Assembly (NCBI RefSeq): GCF_016909575.1
Contig: NZ_JAFBGA010000014.1
Location: 114,567 to 178,566, forward strand
DNA from: Streptomyces sp. HB132
GTDB taxonomy: Bacteria; Actinomycetota; Actinomycetes; Streptomycetales; Streptomycetaceae
Reading direction: 5' to 3'
Length of the DNA stretch: 64,000 nucleotides
A program made the translations under genes and the position numbers. Of this stretch, positions 8,581 through 16,954 are shown one piece after another (within the stretch, counting starts at the first letter, position 1; each line of letters begins with the position of its first letter). Below the pieces are notes generated by a model. It made no database searches and had not been told where the DNA came from. It saw only the letters and a list, made by a program, of their open reading frames with translations.

Positions 8581-9227
8581 CTGCTGTCCCCCTCCTTACG
8601 GAGGTAGTCGCTCAACTCGTCGAGCTCGGCACGCACCTGGTCGAGGCGCTGGGGGGCGGCGGGAGCGGCCGGCGTGGCAGGGCCCGGTGCGGAGGACGGG
8701 GGTGGTGTGGCAGCGGGACTCCGCTGCGGGGCGGGCGGGTAACCGTAGGACGGGGGCGCCGGGGTCGCGGTCCGGCCCGAGGCGTACCCGGGGGACGGGA
8801 ACGCCGCCGGGTGCTGCCCTGCGTACGGACCCGCGTACGGCCCCGCGTAGGAACTCCCCTGCGGAACGCCGTACGGGCCGAAGTGCCGTATCTCCGTGTA
8901 CAGGTAGTAGGTGACCGTGCCGACGAAGACGACCAGCATCCAGGACAGCATGATGATCGCCTGCCCGTCCGTCATCGTCTCCTCCTCCGGTGGCAGCGAG
9001 CCGAGGTAGGCGACCAGTCCGGCGTTCAGCGCCAGCACGAGGCCGAACAGCCACCAGTCGCGCTGCTTACGGGTGACGATCGCCAGTCGCAGCATGGCCG
9101 CCCAGGCGAGGAATCCACAGCTCAGCAGGGTGAGCGCCACGAAGACCACGCGCAGCGTGACGAGCGTGGACGAGGACGGACGACGCGTCGGCCGCTGCTG
9201 CTCCGGCGGATAGCCGTAGCCGTGCAT
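8577..9227 (-). CDS. Four-helix membrane protein with Tyr/Pro-rich tail
   Basis: Unrecognised 216-residue membrane protein. Three to four hydrophobic helices (TLVTLRVVFVALTLLSCGFL, WWLFGLVLALNAGLVAYL, IIMLSWMLVVFVGTVTYYLY) precede a long Pro/Ala/Tyr/Gly-rich cytoplasmic-type tail with YAGP repeats and a charged helical end (LDQVRAELDELSDYLRK). ATG at 9227 has GGGAG upstream; the frame is open to 9308 but that part lacks a ribosome site. It overlaps the kinase gene by 4 bp, so a function as partner or substrate of the kinase is a reasonable inference. Confidence 0.75.
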   Translation of the reverse strand: MHGYGYPPEQQRPTRRPSSSTLVTLRVVFVALTLLSCGFLAWAAMLRLAIVTRKQRDWWLFGLVLALNAGLVAYLGSLPPEEETMTDGQAIIMLSWMLVVFVGTVTYYLYTEIRHFGPYGVPQGSSYAGPYAGPYAGQHPAAFPSPGYASGRTATPAPPSYGYPPAPQRSPAATPPPSSAPGPATPAAPAAPQRLDQVRAELDELSDYLRKEGDSR

Positions 9228-9298
9228 GTGCTGCTCCCGGAGGGCGTGGATCGGACGTGTGCAGTGAGCGTATACACCGACACGGACAACCGGCTCCA

Positions 9299-9312
9299 GG
9301 TTGTGCACAACC
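9299..9312. promoter_or_regulatory. Perfect 14-bp palindrome GGTTGTGCACAACC
   Basis: Lies between the methylase stop (9326) and the membrane-protein start (9227), so it probably acts on the membrane protein/kinase promoter. Its TGTGCACA core resembles the arms of the repeat at 6873-6892. Confidence 0.5.
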
Positions 9313-9325
9313 GTTGTGCTTCACG

Positions 9326-11434
9326 TCACTCCGGAGCGACCGACCCGTCCGTGAGCCCGTCGTACATCCCCTGCACCAGCTGCCCGCCGAGCCGCCCCGC
9401 CGAGCGCAGTGCGTCCTCGAACGCGGCGAGGGCGCTGAACTGCTCGCCGTATCGGCGCTGTTCAGCCAGCGGCAGGCGCGGCACCTGGAGGCGTCGGGCG
9501 TCGAGCCGTGCCGCGGTGGAGGCGTAGCTGCTGGCCTGCCGGTTGTTGGCGGTGCCGCGCAGGAATCCGGCGAGGAACCAGGGGTCCAGGGCCGCCGGGT
9601 CGGGACGGAGCAGCTGGAGGTTGCGGCCGAGGGCGGCACCGGCGGTGGCGTCGTCGACGACCCTGGCGACCGAACCGCCTCCGACCACGGGCACGATGAC
9701 GTCTCCGGCTTCGAGGAGGAGCGGTTCGCCCTCGGGGGGCGCGGCCGGTGCGTGGGGTGTACCGCTGGGGGCCGTGCCGGCGAGCACGTCGTGCTCGGTG
9801 AGGACCGGCACCGTTCCGTCGCCTGCCCCGGAACCGGTCCGCAGGTGAAGGGCGCCGGCTCGCGCGAGTTCACCGACCGTGGTGAAGGGCCGCCTGACCG
9901 GTTCGCGGGCCGCCGCGGGCGGTGGCGTGAGCCGGGCGGTCAGCTTCAGGGTGTCGTCCAGCCGCTCCCGTACGCGGACGAGTTCGGCCGCGCCGCCGCC
10001 CGCGGCCGGGGGCGGCAGATGGCGGGCCGGGGCCAGGTCCACGTCGTCGTCGAGGAGTTCGATGACGGGGACGGCCCGGCTGGTACCCGGGTGTTCCTCG
10101 ACGGGATCACGGCGCCCCGGCACGTCGAACGGGGTCCATGCGTCGAGCACCGCGGCGCGCACCGCCGGCCAGTCCAGCCGGTCCCGGCCGGACGTGACGC
10201 CTGCGGCCTCGGGCCCCGCCGTGTCGACGAAGAGCAGTTCGGGCGCCGGGGGCTGCTCGGCGCCCGGTTTGCGGAGGATCCAGATGTGGAGCGGGATTCC
10301 GTACGGGGGTGCGGCGCCGGCCGGGAGCGCGATGACGGCTCGGAGGGCACCTCGGCGCAGCAGGTCCGCGCGGATCCGGCGTCCCGAACGGCGGGAGGCC
10401 GCGGTGGGGGGCATCAGCACCACGGCTGTCCCGCCCTCGCGGATGCGGGCGAGGGAGTGCTGCACCCAGGCGAGTTCGGACTCGGTGCGGGCGGGGAAGC
10501 CGTACTCCCAGCGCGGGTCGTAGGCCAGCTCGTCGTGGCCCCAGTCCCGCTCGTTGAACGGCGGGTGGCAGAGCACCGCGTCCGCGGCGAGCTCGGGGAA
10601 CGCGTCTGCGCGCAGGGTGTCGCCGGCACGCACCGCCAGCGTGGGTCCGCCGGCTTCGCCGCCCTCGGGGCCGAGCGCGAGACGGAGCGCGGTGAGCGCC
10701 GCCAGGTCCGGATCGGCCTCCTGTGCGTACAGGGCCGTGGGCCGGCTGACGGCGCGCAGCAGGGCGCCGGTCCCGGCGGCGGGGTCGAGGACCGTGCGGG
10801 AGCCGCGCCTGCCGGTCCGCCGGGCGGCGTCTAGGGCCGGCTGCGCGAGGTCGGCCATGAGCGTGGCGAGGCCGGGGGGTGTGAGCGTGTACTGGCGTGG
10901 GTTGGCGTCCAGTTGGCGGCCGAAGAGGAAGTCGAAGGCCTGCCGGGCGCCGGTCTCCGCCGCCAGTTCGGCCGCGGCGCGCAGCAGCGGGACGGACGGC
11001 AGGAGAGCGGACGCCGTGGGTGTGGGGACCGCGTGCTCCGTTCCGAAGCGGTCGGCGAGCACGTGGTCCACGGCTCCCGGCAGCACGCCGGCCATCCGCG
11101 CGTCGGAGGCGGCGGTGATCTCCAGCCAGGCGGTGGGCCTGTCACGGACGAGCAGCAGGGCGCAGCCCGTGTGGATCAGTGCGGTCACGGCACCGTCGGG
11201 ATGGCCCGCCAACTGCTGCCAGACCCGCTCGCGCAGCGGTACCTCGGCGAGTTTGCCCTGTTCACGCAACCACTGTTCGACCTCGGGGAGCGCGAAGGAG
11301 GGGCTGGCCTCGGTCCCCCCGACGGGTTTCGGGAATCCGGCGTGCCGACGGCGCCAGTTGCTGACGGCGGCGCGGCCCACACCGGCGAGTCTGGCGATCT
11401 CGGCCGCGGTCACCTCTGTCGAGTCATCCGGCAC
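9326..11434 (-). CDS. HTH/N6-adenine DNA methylase fusion (orphan type I-like)
   Basis: 702 residues. N-terminal helix-turn-helix (TAAEIARLAGVGRAAVSNWR, about 8-35), then an HsdM-type methylase core with AdoMet motif I LDPAAGTGALLRAV (about 215) and catalytic motif IV as CHPPFNE (about 287), and a C-terminal region resembling a type I specificity (target recognition) half (FTTVGELARAGALHL; LLEAGDVIVPVVGGGSVARV; FLRGTANNR). Motif IV normally reads NPPF or NPPY; here the first residue is His. No restriction (HsdR) gene is nearby. GTG start at 11434 follows GGAGAAGG. It may methylate DNA, or use the fold to bind DNA as a regulator. Function is inferred. Confidence 0.85.
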   Translation of the reverse strand: MPDDSTEVTAAEIARLAGVGRAAVSNWRRRHAGFPKPVGGTEASPSFALPEVEQWLREQGKLAEVPLRERVWQQLAGHPDGAVTALIHTGCALLLVRDRPTAWLEITAASDARMAGVLPGAVDHVLADRFGTEHAVPTPTASALLPSVPLLRAAAELAAETGARQAFDFLFGRQLDANPRQYTLTPPGLATLMADLAQPALDAARRTGRRGSRTVLDPAAGTGALLRAVSRPTALYAQEADPDLAALTALRLALGPEGGEAGGPTLAVRAGDTLRADAFPELAADAVLCHPPFNERDWGHDELAYDPRWEYGFPARTESELAWVQHSLARIREGGTAVVLMPPTAASRRSGRRIRADLLRRGALRAVIALPAGAAPPYGIPLHIWILRKPGAEQPPAPELLFVDTAGPEAAGVTSGRDRLDWPAVRAAVLDAWTPFDVPGRRDPVEEHPGTSRAVPVIELLDDDVDLAPARHLPPPAAGGGAAELVRVRERLDDTLKLTARLTPPPAAAREPVRRPFTTVGELARAGALHLRTGSGAGDGTVPVLTEHDVLAGTAPSGTPHAPAAPPEGEPLLLEAGDVIVPVVGGGSVARVVDDATAGAALGRNLQLLRPDPAALDPWFLAGFLRGTANNRQASSYASTAARLDARRLQVPRLPLAEQRRYGEQFSALAAFEDALRSAGRLGGQLVQGMYDGLTDGSVAPE

Positions 11435-11509
11435 TGGCCTTCTCCCGTTCCACGCGCATCGGTGTCGCCTGCTGTGTGTGGGTGAGCATACCGATTCCGC
11501 GAGCTTTCC

Positions 11510-11544
11510 GGTTCACACAAATATCTGTGTTGACTCGGTTCACA
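11510..11544. promoter_or_regulatory. Divergent promoter with repeats GGTTCACA and ACACA-N6-TGTGT
   Basis: Between the methylase and the DUF4190 gene. Direct repeat GGTTCACA at 11510-11517 and 11537-11544, and a dyad ACACA-AATATC-TGTGT at 11515-11530. TTGACTC at 11529 may be a -35. Candidate operator for either gene, possibly the HTH of the methylase itself. Confidence 0.4.
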
Positions 11545-11625
11545 GCACCTGTTCTTATTGACCCACCGCACACCGCTTCGGCGGACAGCCCGTTCACACC
11601 TCGTTCTTCCCGGAAGGGCACAGCC

Positions 11626-12441
11626 ATGTCCCAGTACACCCAGCCCCAGCAGCCGTACGCCCCCGCACAGACACCGGGTTCGCGCCCCGCCCGCAACGGC
11701 CTCGGCACCTCCGCCCTCGTCCTCGGCATCATCGGGACGGTGTCGGGGCTCATCCCCTTCTTCTTCTGGCTCGCCGGAATCCTCGGTCTCATCGCACTGA
11801 TCCTGGGCCTGGCCGGGCGGGGCCGCGCCAAGCGCGGCGAGGCCACCAACAAGGGTGTGACGACGTTCGGCGCCGTCCTCGGCCTGGTCGCGCTGGTCCT
11901 GTCGGTGGTCGGGGCCGTCCTGACCTTCAAGGCGGTGGACGACGTGGTGACCGACATCAACAAGGCGGTCGCGGACAGCTCGGCCTCCGCGAAGCCGGCG
12001 GCCGACGGCGGGGCGGCCGGAGGGACCGCCGGCGACGCCGAGGACAAGGACGACATCCTGAGAGAGGGTGACTCCGCCGCGTACGACGACGGCCTGGAGG
12101 TCACCGTGAACGCCCCGGCCGCCTACACCGCCGACGAGTTCGCCGTCGGCCACACCAAGGGCAACAGCGCCTACACGGTCTCGGTCGTCATCGAGAACAA
12201 GGGCAAGGAGAAGTTCGACGCGGCGCTCGTCACCGTCGACGCCCGCGCGGGCAAGGACGGCGTGAACGCCGAGCAGATCTTCGACGGCACGGTCGGCGAA
12301 GGCTTCACGGGCACCGTCCTGCCGGGGAAGAAGATCACGGCGAAGTACGCCTTCGACGCCCCTGCCGACGCCAAGAACCTGACCGTCGAGGTCGCCCCCG
12401 GCTTCGAGTGGGACGCGAGCCAGTGGGAGCTGAAGCTCTGA
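11626..12441 (+). CDS. DUF4190/DUF4352-type membrane protein
   Basis: 271 residues. A Gln/Pro-rich N-terminus leads to two hydrophobic helices (LGTSALVLGIIGTVSGLIPF... and VTTFGAVLGLVALVLSVVG) of the DUF4190 kind, then a short Ala/Gly/Asp linker and an extracytoplasmic beta domain of DUF4352 type (DGLEVTVNAPAAYTADEF; TVSVVIENKGKEKFDAALV) ending at WELKL. Start ATG 11626 has GGAAGG upstream. Such proteins are common in Streptomyces and are surface-exposed with no known activity. Divergent from the methylase gene. Confidence 0.85.
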   Translation: MSQYTQPQQPYAPAQTPGSRPARNGLGTSALVLGIIGTVSGLIPFFFWLAGILGLIALILGLAGRGRAKRGEATNKGVTTFGAVLGLVALVLSVVGAVLTFKAVDDVVTDINKAVADSSASAKPAADGGAAGGTAGDAEDKDDILREGDSAAYDDGLEVTVNAPAAYTADEFAVGHTKGNSAYTVSVVIENKGKEKFDAALVTVDARAGKDGVNAEQIFDGTVGEGFTGTVLPGKKITAKYAFDAPADAKNLTVEVAPGFEWDASQWELKL

Positions 12442-12676
12442 GGGGCACCGCCCCCTCCCGGACCGTGACCCCCGGCCTCACGCACCTGCCCCCGCACCGG
12501 TCGTCCCCAGGCAGGGACCGACGGTACGGGGACGGGTGCGCCCGTACGTTCCGGGCCGGGCGGCGGTCGGGCATCTCCTCGAGCGCCACGGCCGGCTCCG
12601 GCCGCCCGGCAGGTGTCGCGATCTGCGGGTCCACGCGGTCACGGTACGCACCGCCCCGGCCGACGCACTCCCCTGT

Positions 12677-13018
12677 TCACACGACCGAACCGACGGCGAC
12701 CGCCCACACGGGCCAGAGCGTGAGCAGCACACCGGCCGTCCAGTACGTGCCCCGCGACAGCGCGGCCCGGCGCTGCACCCAGTCGTTGGCCAGCCACCAG
12801 ATGATCCCGAACACCGCCACCACGGGCACGACGATCACCAGCCACAGCTGCATGCCGTCGTTCTCGGTCGGTTCACGGGAGGTCCAGCCGGCATCCGCGA
12901 GCGGCCCGTTCGACAGGTAGTACCAGATCAGGAACATCGGAACGACGCCGGGAACCCCGAGCAGCAGATTCATCCCCGCAGCCGTCAGCCGCCACTTCCA
13001 CATGCGCCCAGTATCCAC
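12677..13018 (-). CDS. Small three-helix membrane protein
   Basis: About 108-113 residues, unrecognised. Three hydrophobic segments (GMNLLLGVPGVVPMFLIWYY, LWLVIVVPVVAVFGIIWWL, WTAGVLLTLWPVWAVAVG) separated by short polar loops. Start may be GTG 13018 or ATG 13003; neither has a strong ribosome site. It lies just upstream of the truncated HNH gene and in the same direction. The 235 bp between it and the DUF4352 gene hold nothing I recognise. Confidence 0.6.
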   Translation of the reverse strand: MDTGRMWKWRLTAAGMNLLLGVPGVVPMFLIWYYLSNGPLADAGWTSREPTENDGMQLWLVIVVPVVAVFGIIWWLANDWVQRRAALSRGTYWTAGVLLTLWPVWAVAVGSVV

Positions 13019-13036
13019 ACCCCGGTACGGGCGCCG

Positions 13037-13510
13037 TCAACGCGTGGGTGCCTCGGTCGGGCTGCCGCCCGTGGGCAGCTTCTCGGCGGGACAGGCGGAC
13101 AGCACCTTGCGCATGGCCTCCCGCTCGGCCGTCGTCACCCAGAGCCCGTACTTGCTCTTCACCGACACCTGCCCCGCAACGTACGTGCATCGGTAGTCCT
13201 TGTTGGGAGGCAGCCAGGTCGCGGTGTCCCCGTCCCCCTTGCGGCGGTTGGTGGACGAGTCGGCCGCCACGAGGTTCAGCGGGTCGTTGGCGAACGCCCG
13301 CCTCTTGCCCTCACTCCACTGCTGGGCGCCCTTCTGCCAGGCGTCGGAGAGGGCGACGAGATGGTCTATGTCCACCTTGCTGCGTCCGCGTTCGAAGGCG
13401 ATGCGGGTCCCGGTGTACGGATCGGGGTCCAGCACACCGCTGAGCACCTTGCAGCCGTCGGCGTCCCGGGAGACGTCGTCGAGCTGGTCGGCGAGTATGT
13501 CGTCGCGGGT
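13037..13510 (-). pseudogene. 3' part of a split secreted HNH (DUF1524) nuclease gene
   Basis: Encodes the C-terminal two thirds of a DUF1524-type HNH nuclease: DDILADQLDDV, then DPDPYTGTRIAFERG, the active-site IDHLVALSDAW, ANDPLNL and TATWLPPN. The N-terminal signal peptide and the NGCxTR motif are missing; they are found in frame at 19861-20131, beyond the inserted element. Reading from 19861 into 13510 across the shared ACCCGCG gives NGCGTRDDILAD, exactly the order seen in intact relatives. An ATG inside the element (13543) keeps the frame open, but a product from it would have no export signal. The original gene encoded a lipoprotein. Confidence 0.88.
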
Positions 13511-13521
13511 TATCTGCATGC
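13504..13521 (+). repeat. Left end of element: core CGCGGGT plus inverted terminal motif
   Basis: CGCGGGT at 13504-13510 is repeated at the right junction. GTTATCTGCATGC (13509-13521) is matched at 11 of 13 positions by the complement of the right end. A further GAGGCACATGAG at 13595-13606 also recurs inverted near the right end (19775-19786). Confidence 0.75.
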
Positions 13522-13637
13522 CCTTGTTCCCTGTGAGAGACATGAGTGACAGCCGTGTCCTCTCGTTGTACCTCGCCGTTATCAGTCATACCAAGAGGCA
13601 CATGAGCGACATGCTCAGACAAGGGGAGGAATCGGCG

Positions 13638-14756
13638 ATGCTGCGCACGGAGAAGGCTGTCTCACCCACCACGGGAGAGGTCACCTGGTTACTCGTCGAC
13701 GAGGAAACCTACCGGCCTCATCCCGAGGTACGGGAGTTCTCGCTCTACCTGCGGGGCGCCGGACGCTCGCCGCAGACGCAGCGCGCCTACATCCCCCGGA
13801 TCGGGCGCTTCCTCAACTGGTGCGCCGGACGGGCTACCGACTGGAAAACCGCCGGCCTCGGCGACATGACAAGGTTCAAGTTCCATATCGAGCGAACACC
13901 CTCCCGGCAGGGGCAGTTGCCCTCGGGGAGGACCGTCAATGCCGTTCTGACCGCTGTCTGCGAGTTCCTGCGGTTCTGCGCCGTCCAAGGTCATGTGGAG
14001 CATGAGGTCGCCGCACGCCTGAGTGAACCGCGCTTCCTGACCTCGCCGCCGAGCGGCTTCGACCCGGGGGAAGGCGGCCAGCACCTCGTGATCAAAGCTC
14101 GCGTCCTGAAGGCGCCGGAGATCGAGACAGCACCCGCAATTCTCACCCATCTCCAGGTCAGGGAGGTGATGGAGACAGCCCGCTCAGCCCGGGATCGGCT
14201 GCTCCTAACGGTGCTCGTCGAAGGGGGCCTGCGGATCGGCGAGGCTCTCGGCCTGCGACGGGAGGACATGCACCTGTTGCCCGACTCGACGCATCTGGGC
14301 TGCCGTACGGGAGGCGCGCATCTCCATGTCCGCCCCAGGCAGGACAACGTGAACGGCGCACGAGCGAAGGCAGGCCGCCATCGGATGGTGCCACTGGCTG
14401 AAGTTGCCGTGCACAGGTACCGCGCCCATCTCTCGGAGCGGGAGAACGTGCCCGAAGCCGTCAGCTGCGACTACGTGTTCGTGAACCTCGCCGGGCCGTA
14501 CGCGGGCAGGCCGATGACGTACTCCAATGCCAAGCAGATCGTCGAGCGGATTGGAAAGCGCTGCGGCTTCCGCGCCCGTCCACACATGATGCGGCACACC
14601 GCAGCAACGCGCTGGATTCGCTGCGGAGTCTCACCAGACGTCGTCCAGACGCTGCTGGGCCATGCCTCATCAGCGAGCACCGCTGTCTATCTGCACGCCC
14701 AGGACGAGGAGCTCCGAGCTGCCGTCGAGCGTGTCTCGCCGGAGGCGATCCGATGA
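13638..14756 (+). CDS. Tyrosine recombinase A (TnpA-like)
   Basis: 372-residue site-specific recombinase. N-terminal SAM-like core-binding domain (REFSLYLRGAGRSPQTQRAY), catalytic domain with the first Arg in GGLRIGEALGLRRED, HxxR as RPHMMRHTAATRW, and the final His/Tyr box in LLGHASSASTAVYLH. All catalytic residues are present, so it looks active. ATG 13638 has AGGGGAGGA seven bases upstream; an alternative ATG at 13602 preceded by GAGGCAC would add 12 residues. First gene of the recombinase operon, about 130 bp from the left end. The closest general model is TnpA of Tn554. Confidence 0.9.
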   Translation: MLRTEKAVSPTTGEVTWLLVDEETYRPHPEVREFSLYLRGAGRSPQTQRAYIPRIGRFLNWCAGRATDWKTAGLGDMTRFKFHIERTPSRQGQLPSGRTVNAVLTAVCEFLRFCAVQGHVEHEVAARLSEPRFLTSPPSGFDPGEGGQHLVIKARVLKAPEIETAPAILTHLQVREVMETARSARDRLLLTVLVEGGLRIGEALGLRREDMHLLPDSTHLGCRTGGAHLHVRPRQDNVNGARAKAGRHRMVPLAEVAVHRYRAHLSERENVPEAVSCDYVFVNLAGPYAGRPMTYSNAKQIVERIGKRCGFRARPHMMRHTAATRWIRCGVSPDVVQTLLGHASSASTAVYLHAQDEELRAAVERVSPEAIR

Positions 14757-16954
14757 GGCAGGGGGCCGGCTCGGCTGTCGTCGCGCTGCCACTCCAGGCG
14801 GATACGTCCTGGGCTTCGTGGCTCGCGGAACGCCTGGTGCCCGGGTGGCGAGCGTCCGAGTGGGACGAGGGCTCAATGCTATTCACCGCAGTCCCCGGCA
14901 ACCCCGCGACCAGCGTATTCATCTGCAGGGTGGCGGCGTGCTCCACGCACGTCGCCCATAACGGCGGCCGCTGCAGCGCCTGCATCAGAGCACGCTGGTC
15001 GCGGGCGAACCCGTCCGACTTCGACACAACCTACGTACCCGACACCGCACGCCGTCGCCCCAATGTCTCGACCGGGTCCCTCCCTGGAGTTTCCCAGTTC
15101 TCGCTCAGCGAAGTCCCCGCGGCCGTACGGCGGGAGATCCAGTACGGGATTCAGCAACGCGACGCCGCGGGGATCAACCTCGTGCCCCAGCGTGTCCGGC
15201 GTATGGTCGCCGCTCTCCCCTCCCCATTGCCGACGCTCCTGGATCTGGACGAGTCGTTCGTACGAGAGCTGCCGGCAGAACTCGCGGGGATGCTGAACGG
15301 GATCCTCCAACACGTCCGACGTGCGCGCTTGGAGTACGCGGGCACCGATCCGACATCGGGGGATGTCTGGGAATGCTCCCTTGTGGGACTCGCCGCCGGT
15401 CCAGGGCGCACGTACACGGCCATGCACGGCGTGATCGACTTCCGTCCGGTCCGCCAGCCATGGCTGCGTGAACTGGTGAAGGACTACGGCCGTGCGGTGC
15501 GCCCCAATGTCATCGAGTTCCGGCAAACCGTGTACGCCACGACGCTCGCCTCAGCCGCGCTGACCGATCGCCCCTACGGTGATACACCGGAGAGGCTGTC
15601 GATGGCGGACATGAGCGCCGTGGTGGACGCGTTCCGCATCGCCAAGCGTCCGGATAACGGTCGCGACTACTCAACGAGCCACCGGCGGTCGCTGCTGCGC
15701 CTATGGCGTGCGTTCCTCGAGTACGCACGACAGGCCGGGATGATGGACCACATTCCCGGCGGCTTCGCGCTGAACCCGAAATTCCACACCATCGCTGCGG
15801 TCGAGATCTCCGAGGACGAGATCGGCCGCGCCATCCCGGAACATGTCATCTCACAGCTCGACGCTCACATCGAACTGCTCGGCACATCGACAGCGTACGA
15901 AAGCGGTGGCTGGACTGCCGCGGACTTCGCGCGGATGTACCAGGTTGCTTACAAGGTCCTTCGAGACACCGGTCGGCGCCCTGGCGAGGTCACTAGCCTG
16001 CGCCGCGACTGTGTGCAGTGGATCGACGGCAAACCGACTCTGATCTACGACAACCACAAGCGACGCCGACACGGCCGCCGCTTGCCCATCACCGAGGCGA
16101 CGGCCCAGGAGATCGAGTCCTGGCAGAAGGCGCTTCAGCGGTTGCCACCGGTACCTGCATGCGAGCAGTGGTTGTTCCCGTCACCAGGTCAGCGCAACCG
16201 GCCCCGGCGTGGTCACCTCACCCCTGCGCAGTTCTGCAACAGGATCTTCCGTGCCTGGGTCGACGAGGTCATTCCCGTGCTCGCTGATGAGCGCCTCGGC
16301 GACGACGGTGAGTCTCTCCCCTACGACCGCACCCAGATCGTGCCGTACGGATTCCGGCACGCCTACGCCCAACGCCACGCGGACGCGGGTACTCGCCCCG
16401 ATGTCCTCCGGGAACTCATGGATCACCGGTCGCTGGACGTCACCATGGGGTACTACAAGGTCTCCCTCAGCCGAAAACAGGAAGCCGTACGGACGGTCGC
16501 GGCGCTCGCCGTCGACCGGAACGGGGAATCCCGTGGCTTCAGCGACCCACTGGCCTACGAAGTGGAGAGCGTCGGAGTTCCGTACGGCGGCTGCACCGAA
16601 CCGAGCAACGTCAAGGCCGGAGGCGGGCACTGCCGCATCCGCTTCCAGTGCGCGGGCTGCGACTTCTACCGGCCCGACCCCTCCTACCTGCCGACCATGG
16701 AACAGCAGATCGCGGACCTGCGTGCCGACAAGGAGGCCGCTTTGGCGATGGAAGCCGCGGACTGGGTCGTGCGCAATCTCGACGACCAGATCCGCGCGTA
16801 CTCGAAGTCGGCCGACGAGATGCGGAGGAAGCTCGAAGCGCTGCCTGCCGAGCAGCGCGCGGTCGTCGAATCCGCCTCGCGCGAGCTGCGCAAGGCCCGC
16901 TCCGCAGCAGCCTTCGTCCCCTTGCAGGCACTGACGACGCGGAGCCCAGAATGA
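14753..16954 (+). CDS. Large tyrosine recombinase B (TnpB-like) with Cys clusters
   Basis: 733 residues. N-terminal Cys cluster (CRVAACSTH...GGRCSACIRARW), long middle region, then a phage-integrase-type catalytic domain: Arg in RRPGEVTSLRRD, box II as VPYGFRHAYAQRH and final LMDHRSLDVTMGYY. In box II the usual His of HxxR is Tyr. After the catalytic domain comes a second Cys cluster (GGCTEPSNVKAGGGHC... FQCAGCDFYRPDPSYLP), probably zinc-binding, and a coiled-coil tail. Start ATG overlaps the stop of recombinase A (ATGA). The architecture matches TnpB-type partners of Tn554-like elements. Confidence 0.9.
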   Translation: MRQGAGSAVVALPLQADTSWASWLAERLVPGWRASEWDEGSMLFTAVPGNPATSVFICRVAACSTHVAHNGGRCSACIRARWSRANPSDFDTTYVPDTARRRPNVSTGSLPGVSQFSLSEVPAAVRREIQYGIQQRDAAGINLVPQRVRRMVAALPSPLPTLLDLDESFVRELPAELAGMLNGILQHVRRARLEYAGTDPTSGDVWECSLVGLAAGPGRTYTAMHGVIDFRPVRQPWLRELVKDYGRAVRPNVIEFRQTVYATTLASAALTDRPYGDTPERLSMADMSAVVDAFRIAKRPDNGRDYSTSHRRSLLRLWRAFLEYARQAGMMDHIPGGFALNPKFHTIAAVEISEDEIGRAIPEHVISQLDAHIELLGTSTAYESGGWTAADFARMYQVAYKVLRDTGRRPGEVTSLRRDCVQWIDGKPTLIYDNHKRRRHGRRLPITEATAQEIESWQKALQRLPPVPACEQWLFPSPGQRNRPRRGHLTPAQFCNRIFRAWVDEVIPVLADERLGDDGESLPYDRTQIVPYGFRHAYAQRHADAGTRPDVLRELMDHRSLDVTMGYYKVSLSRKQEAVRTVAALAVDRNGESRGFSDPLAYEVESVGVPYGGCTEPSNVKAGGGHCRIRFQCAGCDFYRPDPSYLPTMEQQIADLRADKEAALAMEAADWVVRNLDDQIRAYSKSADEMRRKLEALPAEQRAVVESASRELRKARSAAAFVPLQALTTRSPE

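Noticed and set aside
13037..13543. HNH gene as an intact 168-residue protein
   Set aside because: Lacks the signal peptide and NGCxTR motif of the family, and its first 11 residues come from element sequence; the missing part is found at 19861-20131.
13200..13637. Upstream extension of recombinase A
   Set aside because: It would run through the left junction and antisense to the split HNH gene; ATG 13638 has a strong ribosome site.
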